38,331 bases of DNA. It comes from Clostridia bacterium (GTDB taxonomy: Bacteria > Bacillota > Clostridia > Christensenellales > CAG-314). The stretch is taken from positions 1 to 38,331 of the forward strand of contig JAFVYC010000015.1 of assembly GCA_017500855.1 (NCBI GenBank). Reading direction: 5' to 3'. Position 1 is the first letter of the stretch, and each line of letters begins with the position of its first letter. The notes under the pieces were generated by a model. That model saw only the letters and a program-made list of their open reading frames with translations. It made no database searches and was not told the origin of the DNA. Of the stretch, positions 6,692-14,164 are shown one piece after another. The position numbers and the translations under genes were made by a program.

Positions 6692-9313
6692 CTAGTAGTT
6701 GACAACAAGCGTGTTGTGTGGCTCCGTCAGTTGCTGTGGGCTAAATGCGCCACATTTGCACCCGTTCAACAGCATTTCTTGTGTGGTGGACTTTGTAAAG
6801 GTGGTGTCAAATTGCTTTCCGCACACGTTCAAGCACAGTTGCTCCAACGGGCTTTCGGTGGCAGGGCAAATGTACAGCCGTTGTTGTGAAATGCTGATGC
6901 CGTACAAGTTTTCCAATTGGCTCACGTAGTACCAACTTTTTGGCACGTTGTGTTTGTGGCAAATTTTGCTCAAGTATTCCTTGGTGGCAATTGCAAGTGG
7001 AAACACGCCCAGCGCTTGGCAAAATTCGTTTGCTCTTGGGTCTTTTTGCAACACGGGTTTGAGTTTTTCCAACATCACAAGGCAACGGACTTTGTCGAAC
7101 TGTGGCAAATTGCACATCTTTTTGAGCAGTAGCGCTTGCAAACAACGGTCAAATCCACACAAAGTTTCGTCGAATGCCACAACACAAATTGCGCCCACGT
7201 AGTCGGAAATGTCCAGGTCGGAAACAAGTGCCAAGTACACGCTTGCAAGTGGCACCACAAACTTGTCGCAAGATTTTTGCCGTTTGCCTGTTTTGTCGTA
7301 GTAGAAGGGCATGCATTTCAAGGCTTTTGCAACGTAGTGCGCTGTGAATTGTGGCGTTGTGAAGCACATTGCAGTCACTTCCAACGCATTTGGCGCACGC
7401 AAGTGGTTTTGCAAACAAAACACAGCCTTGTTGTTTAGGTAGTTCAAGTAGGTGGAAAGCAAACTTTCCTTGATTAGTGGCGTTGGCGCAAAGTGTTGCA
7501 TTTGCGAAACAATTTGCAAACTGCAATGCGTGGATTTTTCAAAGCAAATTGCAAGGCAATCTTGCTGTTCAAGGCTGTTGGAAAGCGCAAACCTCACTTT
7601 TTGACCGTTGCATTCCAAACCGTCGGAAGTGTAACTTTCCACCTTGCTGTTTGTCACAATGCAAAAGTTTCGGCTTCCGCTCACAACAAACACGTTGTTG
7701 CGTTTTTCCACCTTGCACGGCTTTTCGAAGGGCAACACAAACAGTGTTTTTGTGGGGGACGTGTAGCAAATTTCGTAGGTTTTGGAACCGTCGTGGTGCA
7801 GTTTGCAACACACGTTGTTTTTGCCAACGGTTTTGTTGTAGGTTGCGCTGTTGCCGTCCAAACAAAACTTGCCAACGTTGATTTGCTCGGCTTTGTTGCC
7901 TGCCAAGCAAAACACTTTTTCCCCACCCACGCCAAATGCAAACCCTTGCAAAAGCGTGGTGCCACGCCCGTTGTTGTCCAAAAAGGTGGCAACGTTGCCA
8001 TCCCCCAACTGGTAGGAAAACTGCAATCGACTTGCCACTTGCGCCGTTGTTTGCGGTGGCAGGTAGCCGTGTGGCGAAAGGTGCAAGTGCCTTGTGTGCA
8101 TTGTCAGCGTGTTTTTGCTCGGCTGGTCTTCCACATAGGGCGCAAGCGTTGCGCCAAAGTACTGCAAGTTTTCCAGTTGAGTTGCAACGGTGGGCATGTC
8201 CGTTGCAAAAACCGTCACAACGTCGAAGGTAAAGTTTTGTTTTGGTTGCAGTTTGATGCTGTACAAAAGCCCCGTTGTGCTTTGGCTGGGCAAAATTTTG
8301 TTGTCGGCAACAAGTGCAATTGCGCAGTAGAAGGGGTGCTTGCCCTGAACAGCCATGCACACGGCGTTTCCGCTTGAAAAGTAGGCCACGCCCCCATTGT
8401 TTTGGCAAGAAAAGGGCACGGAAATTGTAAGTTTTGTGGCGTTGCTACTGTTGTTTGCAAGGTGAATTTTGCGCACTTCCCCACAGTTGTGCAAAAAGTA
8501 TTTGCTTTCTACAACGTGGTTGCCACTTGCCGAGCGAAACTCGGCAGTTTTTTCGCCAAATTTGCTTTCCACAAAGGTGTCGAAAACGTTGCGCCCGTTG
8601 CTGTACAAAAACAGTTGGCAAGTGGTGTTGGTGGCGTGCCCATTCAACTGCACGGCGCTGTTTCCCATGCAGTCCACAGCAGTTTGAAGGTTTGCCGAGC
8701 GATAGCAACTGTAGCAAAACTTTTTGTTTTGTTCAAAGGGAAATTTTAGCAGTTGCAAGTTTTGCCCTTTGGCAAACAACTGTTGCGCAAGCACGTCCCC
8801 CTCGAAACATTTTTGGGCAATTGCGCAAAAGTGGCGAATTTTGAACAACTCCACAACGTCTTCTAGGTAGTTTTGCTCGCTTTCGGTCAAGTCGAACAGG
8901 TGCGCCAACTGCAACAATTGCTTTTGCTTGTTGCCATTTGGCAAAAAAGCCGTGCACTTTGCGTACAGTTTGGCAATTTGCTCAATTCGTGTAGACGTGC
9001 TGTCGGCAGGGAACGTCAAGTGTGGCTTGTCCAATGTGCGAGCCAATCTAACGTAGGTTTGCCAATGGATTGCAACGCAAGCAAAAACCTGTTTTTGCAC
9101 AGACGTTCTTGGCGTTTTGAGAGCAATGGCGTTCAAACAAAATTCCACACTTTGCGTTTCTACGTTTTTTTGCATGGGGAAGTACCTTTCGGAAAGCCGT
9201 TGCATTTGCGCAAAGTATTGCTCCTCGGTGGTGGGCAAGCACACCAAAGTGCTGTTGTTTGCGCCACGTAGCGCCCATTTTGCATTGCTAAGTAAAAAAC
9301 GTGTCAGTTTCAT
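6692..9313 (-). CDS. Large GH94/GT36-related protein, probably without the usual active site
   Basis: 873 residues, no signal peptide, many cysteines, so cytoplasmic. Around residues 265-310 KYFLHNCGEVRKIHLANNSS looks like the super-sandwich domain of GH94 carbohydrate phosphorylases, where the equivalent reads as ...NGEVQKLILKN.... Near the C-terminus SWYYVSQLENLYGISI followed by RLYICPA and a beta-rich tail resembles the GH94 end, where SWLTGTAAW leads to GLKIDPCIP. Between them the region expected to hold the helical barrel is shortened, and I find no WND or RDxNQD motif, which carry the catalytic Asp and phosphate contacts in active enzymes. It may bind a glucan without cleaving it, or be a divergent enzyme. 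The start ATG follows GAGGTG. Monocistronic. Confidence 0.5.
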   Translation of the reverse strand: MKLTRFLLSNAKWALRGANNSTLVCLPTTEEQYFAQMQRLSERYFPMQKNVETQSVEFCLNAIALKTPRTSVQKQVFACVAIHWQTYVRLARTLDKPHLTFPADSTSTRIEQIAKLYAKCTAFLPNGNKQKQLLQLAHLFDLTESEQNYLEDVVELFKIRHFCAIAQKCFEGDVLAQQLFAKGQNLQLLKFPFEQNKKFCYSCYRSANLQTAVDCMGNSAVQLNGHATNTTCQLFLYSNGRNVFDTFVESKFGEKTAEFRSASGNHVVESKYFLHNCGEVRKIHLANNSSNATKLTISVPFSCQNNGGVAYFSSGNAVCMAVQGKHPFYCAIALVADNKILPSQSTTGLLYSIKLQPKQNFTFDVVTVFATDMPTVATQLENLQYFGATLAPYVEDQPSKNTLTMHTRHLHLSPHGYLPPQTTAQVASRLQFSYQLGDGNVATFLDNNGRGTTLLQGFAFGVGGEKVFCLAGNKAEQINVGKFCLDGNSATYNKTVGKNNVCCKLHHDGSKTYEICYTSPTKTLFVLPFEKPCKVEKRNNVFVVSGSRNFCIVTNSKVESYTSDGLECNGQKVRFALSNSLEQQDCLAICFEKSTHCSLQIVSQMQHFAPTPLIKESLLSTYLNYLNNKAVFCLQNHLRAPNALEVTAMCFTTPQFTAHYVAKALKCMPFYYDKTGKRQKSCDKFVVPLASVYLALVSDLDISDYVGAICVVAFDETLCGFDRCLQALLLKKMCNLPQFDKVRCLVMLEKLKPVLQKDPRANEFCQALGVFPLAIATKEYLSKICHKHNVPKSWYYVSQLENLYGISISQQRLYICPATESPLEQLCLNVCGKQFDTTFTKSTTQEMLLNGCKCGAFSPQQLTEPHNTLVVNY

Positions 9314-9582
9314 GTTTCACCTCACGTGTACATTGTTGACAACTTTGCTTGCAAATAGTCGCATACGCCACGTAGAATTAGCATATTTTGTAGTTTTTTT
9401 GCGCACATAAAAACCTACCAAAATATTACAAAGAAACCGTGCAAGATTTTGTAAAATACAACAGGTAACAGTTGCTTTGGCTTGGATAGTTGTGTTGTTT
9501 GTTGAGTAGGTTATTGGCACAAACAATAATATCCGTTGTAGATGTGGTTGAAACATATAAGTAAGCAAATGGCAACACAAAC
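9314..9582. other. Intergenic stretch without a supported gene
   Basis: AT-rich DNA upstream of the GH94-like gene, presumably carrying its minus-strand promoter, but I could not place one with confidence. A minus-strand open frame here has no ribosome binding site or recognisable protein. Confidence 0.5.
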
Positions 9583-9617
9583 AAAAAACGGTGCATTGCA
9601 TTTTAGTGCATGCACCG
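9583..9617 (-). terminator. Terminator of the radical SAM - membrane - HD operon
   Basis: On the minus strand CGGTGCA (9617-9611) pairs with TGCACCG (9595-9589), with an inner TGCA/TGCA, and is followed by six Ts (9588-9583). Confidence 0.8.
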
Positions 9618-9673
9618 AAGTGTGGTTGTTTTTAGGTGTAGGTTAATGTTGTGTTACTTTTTTGCTTTGCGTG

Positions 9674-10270
9674 CTACTTTATTTCATCTAAGAATTGCAA
9701 GTAGAATTGCTTCATGAACTCATGTCTTTGCAATGCAATTCTTTTTGCTTCGCTTGTGTTCAGTAGGTCGTACAGTTTGAACAGTTTTTCTTCAAAATGC
9801 TCCAACGTGGAGTGTGTTTTCTCGTCTTTGTCGTAGAAAGGGTAGTTTTGGGTGGCTCCGTAGGCGAATGTTCGTGCAACTCCCACTGCACCAATTGCAT
9901 CAATTCTGTCGGCATCCTGAACGATTTTTGCTTCAATGGGCAACGCTTCGTTTTTGGTCGGATTTTTGCTGTAGGATATAAATTCAATGCATTGCATAAT
10001 TTTGCAAGCCGTTTCCGAACTCAATCCAACGTGAGCTAAAAAGTCTTTTACTTTGAAAAACTTTTTCGATCCAAGTTTTCTGTCTTCAACGTCGTGCAAC
10101 AGCGCTACCATTTCCGCAACAAACATATCGCAATCGCTGTGTGTTTTGGCTATTTTTTTAGTCAACGCCACAACTCTTTGAACGTGGAGAAAATCGTGAC
10201 TCAAGTCGTTACAAAGCGAAACATCTTTGACGTACTCGTACGTTTTCAAAATAATGGCTTGGCAGTCCAT
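9674..10270 (-). CDS. HD-domain phosphohydrolase (YedJ-like)
   Basis: 198 residues. It carries the metal-binding signature of the HD superfamily: H29 in SHDFLHVQRV, H59-D60 in VALLHDVED, and Asp near 118-120 in QDADRIDAIGAVGVARTF. The last motif is typical of the YedJ-type subfamily of small metal-dependent phosphohydrolases, whose substrates are mostly nucleotides or phosphorylated metabolites; the actual substrate is unknown. It is the third gene of an operon: its ATG follows the upstream stop by one base and shares the GAGGTG ribosome binding site placed inside the end of that gene. Confidence 0.85.
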   Translation of the reverse strand: MDCQAIILKTYEYVKDVSLCNDLSHDFLHVQRVVALTKKIAKTHSDCDMFVAEMVALLHDVEDRKLGSKKFFKVKDFLAHVGLSSETACKIMQCIEFISYSKNPTKNEALPIEAKIVQDADRIDAIGAVGVARTFAYGATQNYPFYDKDEKTHSTLEHFEEKLFKLYDLLNTSEAKRIALQRHEFMKQFYLQFLDEIK

Positions 10271-10271
10271 A

Positions 10272-11069
10272 CTATTTCACCTCTTTTTGTTGCAGTTCTG
10301 TTTTTACTGTTTCCAAATCTTTCATCATTTTGTCGTTCCAAATTGTTTCAAAGTATTCGGTGTAGTATTTGTAGCCTTTTCCAATTGGCGAAAACCTGTA
10401 GGATATGGTTTGTTGGCTTTCTTTGCCGTACAGGTACGGGCCAACGTACAAGTTGTCGTCTATTTTGCTGTAGAAATCCAAGGGTAATGAATCGTAGAAC
10501 CTGATTTGAACGTTACTGCTCTTTTTTGCAATTTTTTGCAGTTTTTCAATCCAAGCTATCAAATCAACAATGGTTTTTCTTATTTCACCCGGTTGTTTAT
10601 TTTCTATTTTTTCTCTTTCAAGCAAAAATGGAGAATCCGGATGGATGGTGATGAATCGAATCTTCAAACCTTTTTTAACTTTTTCCACAAACAAACTGTC
10701 GTAGGCATCTCTAAGTGATTTCACGCCAAAGGCAATTTGTTGAAATTCTTTTTTCATGCAGGGGTAGGCCTTTGCCGTGTGAGAGTTCATTTGCGATCTC
10801 GTTTGGTAGATTTCGGCAATTCCCCATTCCAAAAACATTTGTTCCCGTTCATCAGCATCTTTGGAGTCAATTGTCATCAGCATCAGTAACGCTACCAAAC
10901 CTGTTGACAAAAAAGACAAGCCAATGCTCACAAGCACAGAAGATGGAATTGTGTCGTTTGGTAGTATAAATCCAACAATAGTCATCAAAACTCCAAGCAA
11001 AATAATAACTATATTCACCAAGTTTTTGTTTCTGGCAAGCAATGCTTGAAACTTTAGTTTGTTGTTCAT
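10272..11069 (-). CDS. Membrane protein with a cytoplasmic alpha/beta domain, middle gene of the operon
   Basis: 265 residues. Two N-terminal membrane helices (about 17-36 and 46-66) form a hairpin and are followed by a cytoplasmic domain. Stretches such as LKIRFITIHPDSPF, VQIRFYDSLPLDFYSKIDDNLYVGPYLYG resemble the strand and loop pattern of phospholipase-D-like or DUF5919-type domains, but no HKD motif is present, so catalysis is doubtful. A ligand- or nucleotide-sensing role is possible. ATG at 11069 is preferred because AGGGGTG precedes it; the frame upstream overlaps the radical SAM gene without support. It begins 11 bases after the radical SAM gene and abuts the HD gene, so the three are surely co-transcribed. 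Confidence 0.72.
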   Translation of the reverse strand: MNNKLKFQALLARNKNLVNIVIILLGVLMTIVGFILPNDTIPSSVLVSIGLSFLSTGLVALLMLMTIDSKDADEREQMFLEWGIAEIYQTRSQMNSHTAKAYPCMKKEFQQIAFGVKSLRDAYDSLFVEKVKKGLKIRFITIHPDSPFLLEREKIENKQPGEIRKTIVDLIAWIEKLQKIAKKSSNVQIRFYDSLPLDFYSKIDDNLYVGPYLYGKESQQTISYRFSPIGKGYKYYTEYFETIWNDKMMKDLETVKTELQQKEVK

Positions 11070-11080
11070 GTTTTCACCCC

Positions 11081-12172
11081 TTATTTGTTTTTTGTAAAAA
11101 TTGTGTCGTAGTACACCTTGAAGCAACCGATGCATCTTGAACTGAAACAACTCGACAACGTTGTTTTGCGCCAAGACTTCAAGTAGGTGTTGCGCATTGA
11201 GGAAATTTGTTCGTACCAATCCCCCTTTGCCGTTGTGATGTCAAATTCAAAGCCGTTGAAGGTTTGCCACATTTCGTTGCTACACGGGTAGATGTATCCC
11301 CATGGGGAAATAAAAAAGTAGTTGTACAGGCTTGGGCAAAAATGCTCAGTCAACTCGTCGTTGTAATACTGATAGATTAGCGACAAGTAGTAGTCGCTCG
11401 GTAGCAAAACTGCAGAATCCTGCTTGATTTTTTGGATGTTTGTTTGCAAGATTGCAACGTCGGTTGCCGATGGTTTTCCTTCGCCGTACATGGGATTCAG
11501 CGAAATGTACTCCACACCAATTTTTGCAACTTCCACGGCGTAGTCGTACAAATTGTTGATTGCATCGCTTGTGAGAACAACTGCAGTTCCCAAAATTGTG
11601 TTGTTGGACTTGTGTTGTTTGATAAATTTCAGTCGTTCCAATACATTGTGTGCCGAGAAAGTTCTTTTGCGGGATTTCAACATTTCGTTTTCCAACGTCG
11701 AGTCCAACGAAACAACCACACCGGTGGGTTCTGCTTCAAGAATTTTCAGCAAAAAGTCATCTCTCACAATGGAGTTTGTGTTCAGCACAACTTCAACGTT
11801 GTTTGCTTTGAAAAATGCAATCAGTTCTGGCAAGAACGAAAGGATGGTGGGTTCCCCACCTGTCAACCAAATTGCATCAGCCTTGAAGGACGACTCAACT
11901 AGTTTTTTTGCAATTTCAAAGTACTGATTTTTTGTCACGGTGGGTATTGGTTGTTTGTAATCTTTCAAATAGCAGTACTCGCACTTGGCGTTGCAGTCGT
12001 ACGTCAATGCCCACATAATAATGTTTTTCGGTTTGTTTTTTGTTTGCACGCCACTCTCTCCCATAGCTAGTTTTTTCTCAAAATCTAGCAGTTGATTTTT
12101 TGTAATTCCACCTGCCCAGCGGTGGTGTTGTACCAATGTAGCATAGTTTTGGTACAAAATGTTATCACACAT
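11081..12172 (-). CDS. Radical SAM protein with SPASM-like C-terminus
   Basis: 363 residues. The CX3CX2C motif that binds the [4Fe-4S] cluster is C60-NAK-C64-EY-C67, followed by the SAM-binding WLTGGEPT. The C-terminus has a SPASM/twitch-like cysteine set: FCPSLYNY, GYIYPCSNEMW and CFSSRCIGCFKV, which would hold one or two more clusters. Such proteins modify peptides (RiPP or quinohemoprotein-type maturation), sugars or enzymes. I found no short precursor peptide gene beside it. GGGAG eight bases before ATG at 12172 decides the start. First gene of a three-gene operon with a membrane protein and an HD hydrolase. The sequence does not match viperin-type enzymes. Confidence 0.88.
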   Translation of the reverse strand: MCDNILYQNYATLVQHHRWAGGITKNQLLDFEKKLAMGESGVQTKNKPKNIIMWALTYDCNAKCEYCYLKDYKQPIPTVTKNQYFEIAKKLVESSFKADAIWLTGGEPTILSFLPELIAFFKANNVEVVLNTNSIVRDDFLLKILEAEPTGVVVSLDSTLENEMLKSRKRTFSAHNVLERLKFIKQHKSNNTILGTAVVLTSDAINNLYDYAVEVAKIGVEYISLNPMYGEGKPSATDVAILQTNIQKIKQDSAVLLPSDYYLSLIYQYYNDELTEHFCPSLYNYFFISPWGYIYPCSNEMWQTFNGFEFDITTAKGDWYEQISSMRNTYLKSWRKTTLSSCFSSRCIGCFKVYYDTIFTKNK

Positions 12173-12174
12173 AA

Positions 12175-12203
12175 ATTGTACTCCCAAACAGTAGTTTTGT
12201 CAA
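12175..12203 (-). promoter_or_regulatory. Promoter-like sequence overlapping the radical SAM ribosome binding site
   Basis: Minus strand TTGACA (12203-12198), 17 bp, TACAAT (12180-12175). Only two bases separate the -10 box from the ATG, so transcription would begin inside or after the start codon. It is either a chance match or a promoter giving a shortened or leaderless product. Confidence 0.35.
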
Positions 12204-12206
12204 GAC

Positions 12207-12237
12207 AAAAAACAGCGGAAGCAAATTCTTCCGCTGT
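12207..12237 (-). terminator. Intrinsic terminator between the membrane-protein operon and the radical SAM operon
   Basis: Minus strand ACAGCGGAAG (12237-12228), loop of six, CTTCCGCTGT (12221-12212), then six Ts. Confidence 0.88.
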
Positions 12238-12295
12238 GAATAGTTCAAGTATTTAGTAATTCAAGCAATTCAGTAAATGGTGTTTTGGCGTTGCG

Positions 12296-12700
12296 CTAGT
12301 AGCCCATTGTTTTCAGGCAATTTTCAATCTCTTTTACTGAGAACACAAGCCCATGTTTTTCCAACAAACATCGTCTGATTTCCAATGGATTGCATGTTGA
12401 CAACGCTTCTTCTTGGATTTTCTGTTTCAGTTGTTGAATGCAATGTTTTTTTGCAAGGGCTTCACAAAGTAGCATAATTATAGTAGCCGAAATGAGGTGT
12501 AATGCCACAATCCAAATCATTGCCGTTTTGGCAACAAACAGCAAAACTACGTTGCAAGCAATGAGCAAAGTTTGAACAACAGTCTCAACACGCACATATG
12601 TTTTGAGTGCCTTGTCGCTTCTAACCAAATGCACGTGACCTGTTGGCATCAACGTTATCAGCAAGAACAGTAATTGAGTAATCAAACAAACGTATTCCAT
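12296..12700 (-). CDS. Small membrane protein of unknown function
   Basis: 134 residues. Three membrane helices at about residues 4-20, 37-57 and 60-80, then a cytoplasmic helical tail with QLKQKIQEE and a C-terminal part (CNPLEIRRCLLEKHGLVFSVKEIENCL) that looks like a small folded helical unit. I do not recognise the family. It lies 28 bp after the 422-residue membrane protein and before a terminator, so it belongs to the same transcript. Confidence 0.7.
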   Translation of the reverse strand: MEYVCLITQLLFLLITLMPTGHVHLVRSDKALKTYVRVETVVQTLLIACNVVLLFVAKTAMIWIVALHLISATIIMLLCEALAKKHCIQQLKQKIQEEALSTCNPLEIRRCLLEKHGLVFSVKEIENCLKTMGY

Positions 12701-12728
12701 TTACTTGTTTTCCACCATATTCAAAATT

Positions 12729-13997
12729 CTACAAACAGTTTTGTTCAAGGTTTTGCGCCATGTTGTCTAGCAATTCTTGCAAACCTTCAACAGGCACGTT
12801 GTTTTTCTTCAAGGAAATAAGCATGGACTTGTCGAAAACAAGGTGGATGTCCCTTTCAATTTCTTCCGGCAAAGCCGTGGTGGATTTGTCGATGTTGCTG
12901 TGAATGCACACAAACACGGGTATTCCGTGCTTTTTGTACAGCGCAACGGCAGAGAATTTCAGTTGGTCGTAGGTCAACTTTGCAACGAAAGTGCCAATTG
13001 GCGCAGGCACGCTGTCGAAAACTTCCGTTTCCACAGGGAATTGGTTGTCTTTGGTAAGCGTCACGCCGTCTTGTTCAAAGGTCACGGCAACGCCGTTGCC
13101 CACGTCGCCAAAGGTGTCGGGGTACATTGCGTATTCCTTGTTCAAACGTTCTTGGTACTGGCGCTTTGTTTCTTCCTTCATGCGGTAGTGGGAAATGTCG
13201 TTTACGTCAAATGGGTAGCCCGTCTTGTAGAATTCCACCATTTGTTGGCGCACCTTTTTGTTGAGCGCCGAAAGCCCAAAGCCCATTGCCACAAACAGCA
13301 CGGCGGAAAGCGCAAACAGCACAATGCCGGCAATTTGGCTTACGTCCACCAAAAACGTTGCAATCATCAAGGTCAGCAACGGCACAATAAACATTGCCAT
13401 GGAAATGCCCGCCATCTTTCGGTAGGAGGGGCAAGGTGGAAACATTTGGCTGTAGTTTCTATACATTTCTTCCACAATGTTGCCTTCAACTTCCTTGGGT
13501 TGCTTTGTGCGTAGCACAACAACCACAACAATTGCAACGACCATTGCCGACAACAGCACAATGCACACAATTTTTTGCACGCCGTTTGCGGAAATTTCCT
13601 TTTGCAACACTTCGTTGTGGTCGATGACTGTGCTTCCGTCAATTTGCAAACCCAAAATCCAACTGTTGTTGGATTGGTAGTGCTTTTCCGGCACAACAAG
13701 CGTCACCGTTTTGCCCTTCAATTCTTCGGCGTTTTGTTGCAACAGTTTTTGCGCCTCGTCGGAGAACATGTAGGGCACGTCGATGTTTTTCAACGTAAGG
13801 TAAATGGCGCCACCGTTTTCTACAACGTTTTCCACGGTGCTCGTCACTTCTTTTGTTTTTCCGTTCAAGTTGTTGTTTGCAATGCCCATGATTGATTGAG
13901 CAACGGAAATTGTCAGCACAACCACAAGCACCAAAATCAATGCAACGGTGCCAAGCAATTGCTTCTTTTTGTTTGGTATAGAAATAGAATTGTTCAT
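12729..13997 (-). CDS. Membrane protein of unknown function with four helices
   Basis: 422 residues. Helix one (about 15-35) is followed by an extracytoplasmic region of about 100 residues whose first part (TSTVENVVENGGAIYLTLKN) resembles the small beta domains of DUF3592-type envelope proteins. Further helices lie at about 142-162, 198-220 and 223-245. The last 170 residues are cytoplasmic, with VGNGVAVTFEQDGVTLTKDN and FVAKLTYDQLKFSAVALYKK. The layout, two membrane regions around a beta domain and a soluble tail, repeats in uncharacterised clostridial proteins. The start is set by AAGGAAG ten bases upstream of ATG. It has its own consensus promoter. Confidence 0.75.
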   Translation of the reverse strand: MNNSISIPNKKKQLLGTVALILVLVVVLTISVAQSIMGIANNNLNGKTKEVTSTVENVVENGGAIYLTLKNIDVPYMFSDEAQKLLQQNAEELKGKTVTLVVPEKHYQSNNSWILGLQIDGSTVIDHNEVLQKEISANGVQKIVCIVLLSAMVVAIVVVVVLRTKQPKEVEGNIVEEMYRNYSQMFPPCPSYRKMAGISMAMFIVPLLTLMIATFLVDVSQIAGIVLFALSAVLFVAMGFGLSALNKKVRQQMVEFYKTGYPFDVNDISHYRMKEETKRQYQERLNKEYAMYPDTFGDVGNGVAVTFEQDGVTLTKDNQFPVETEVFDSVPAPIGTFVAKLTYDQLKFSAVALYKKHGIPVFVCIHSNIDKSTTALPEEIERDIHLVFDKSMLISLKKNNVPVEGLQELLDNMAQNLEQNCL

Positions 13998-14026
13998 AGT
14001 TTTTCTTCCTTTTGTTTTGTGATGCT

Positions 14027-14055
14027 ATTGTAGCACAGCCAAGCAAAACTGTCAA
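14027..14055 (-). promoter_or_regulatory. Promoter of the two-gene membrane-protein operon
   Basis: Minus strand TTGACA (14055-14050), 17 bp, TACAAT (14032-14027), with a TGC extension before the -10 box. Confidence 0.85.
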
Positions 14056-14106
14056 CAAGTAGTGGCGCAAAGTGGTGCAACTGGCAGTTTGGTGTTTTTG
14101 TGTAGC

Positions 14107-14137
14107 AAAAAAGGCAAACGTTTTGCACGCTTGCCTT
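14107..14137 (-). terminator. Terminator of the large surface-protein gene
   Basis: Minus strand AAGGCAAGCG (14137-14128), loop of seven, CGTTTGCCTT (14120-14111), then six Ts. Confidence 0.85.
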
Positions 14138-14164
14138 TTGAAAAACTATTTGCCGGTTGCAGGT

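Noticed and set aside
9317..9601. 94-codon minus-strand frame upstream of the GH94-like gene
   Set aside because: It has no ribosome binding site, overlaps a terminator hairpin at its start and shows no protein features.
11081..12172. Radical SAM protein as a prokaryotic viperin
   Set aside because: The cysteine motif context differs and the C-terminus has SPASM-like cysteines; no nucleotide kinase or other viperin companion is adjacent.
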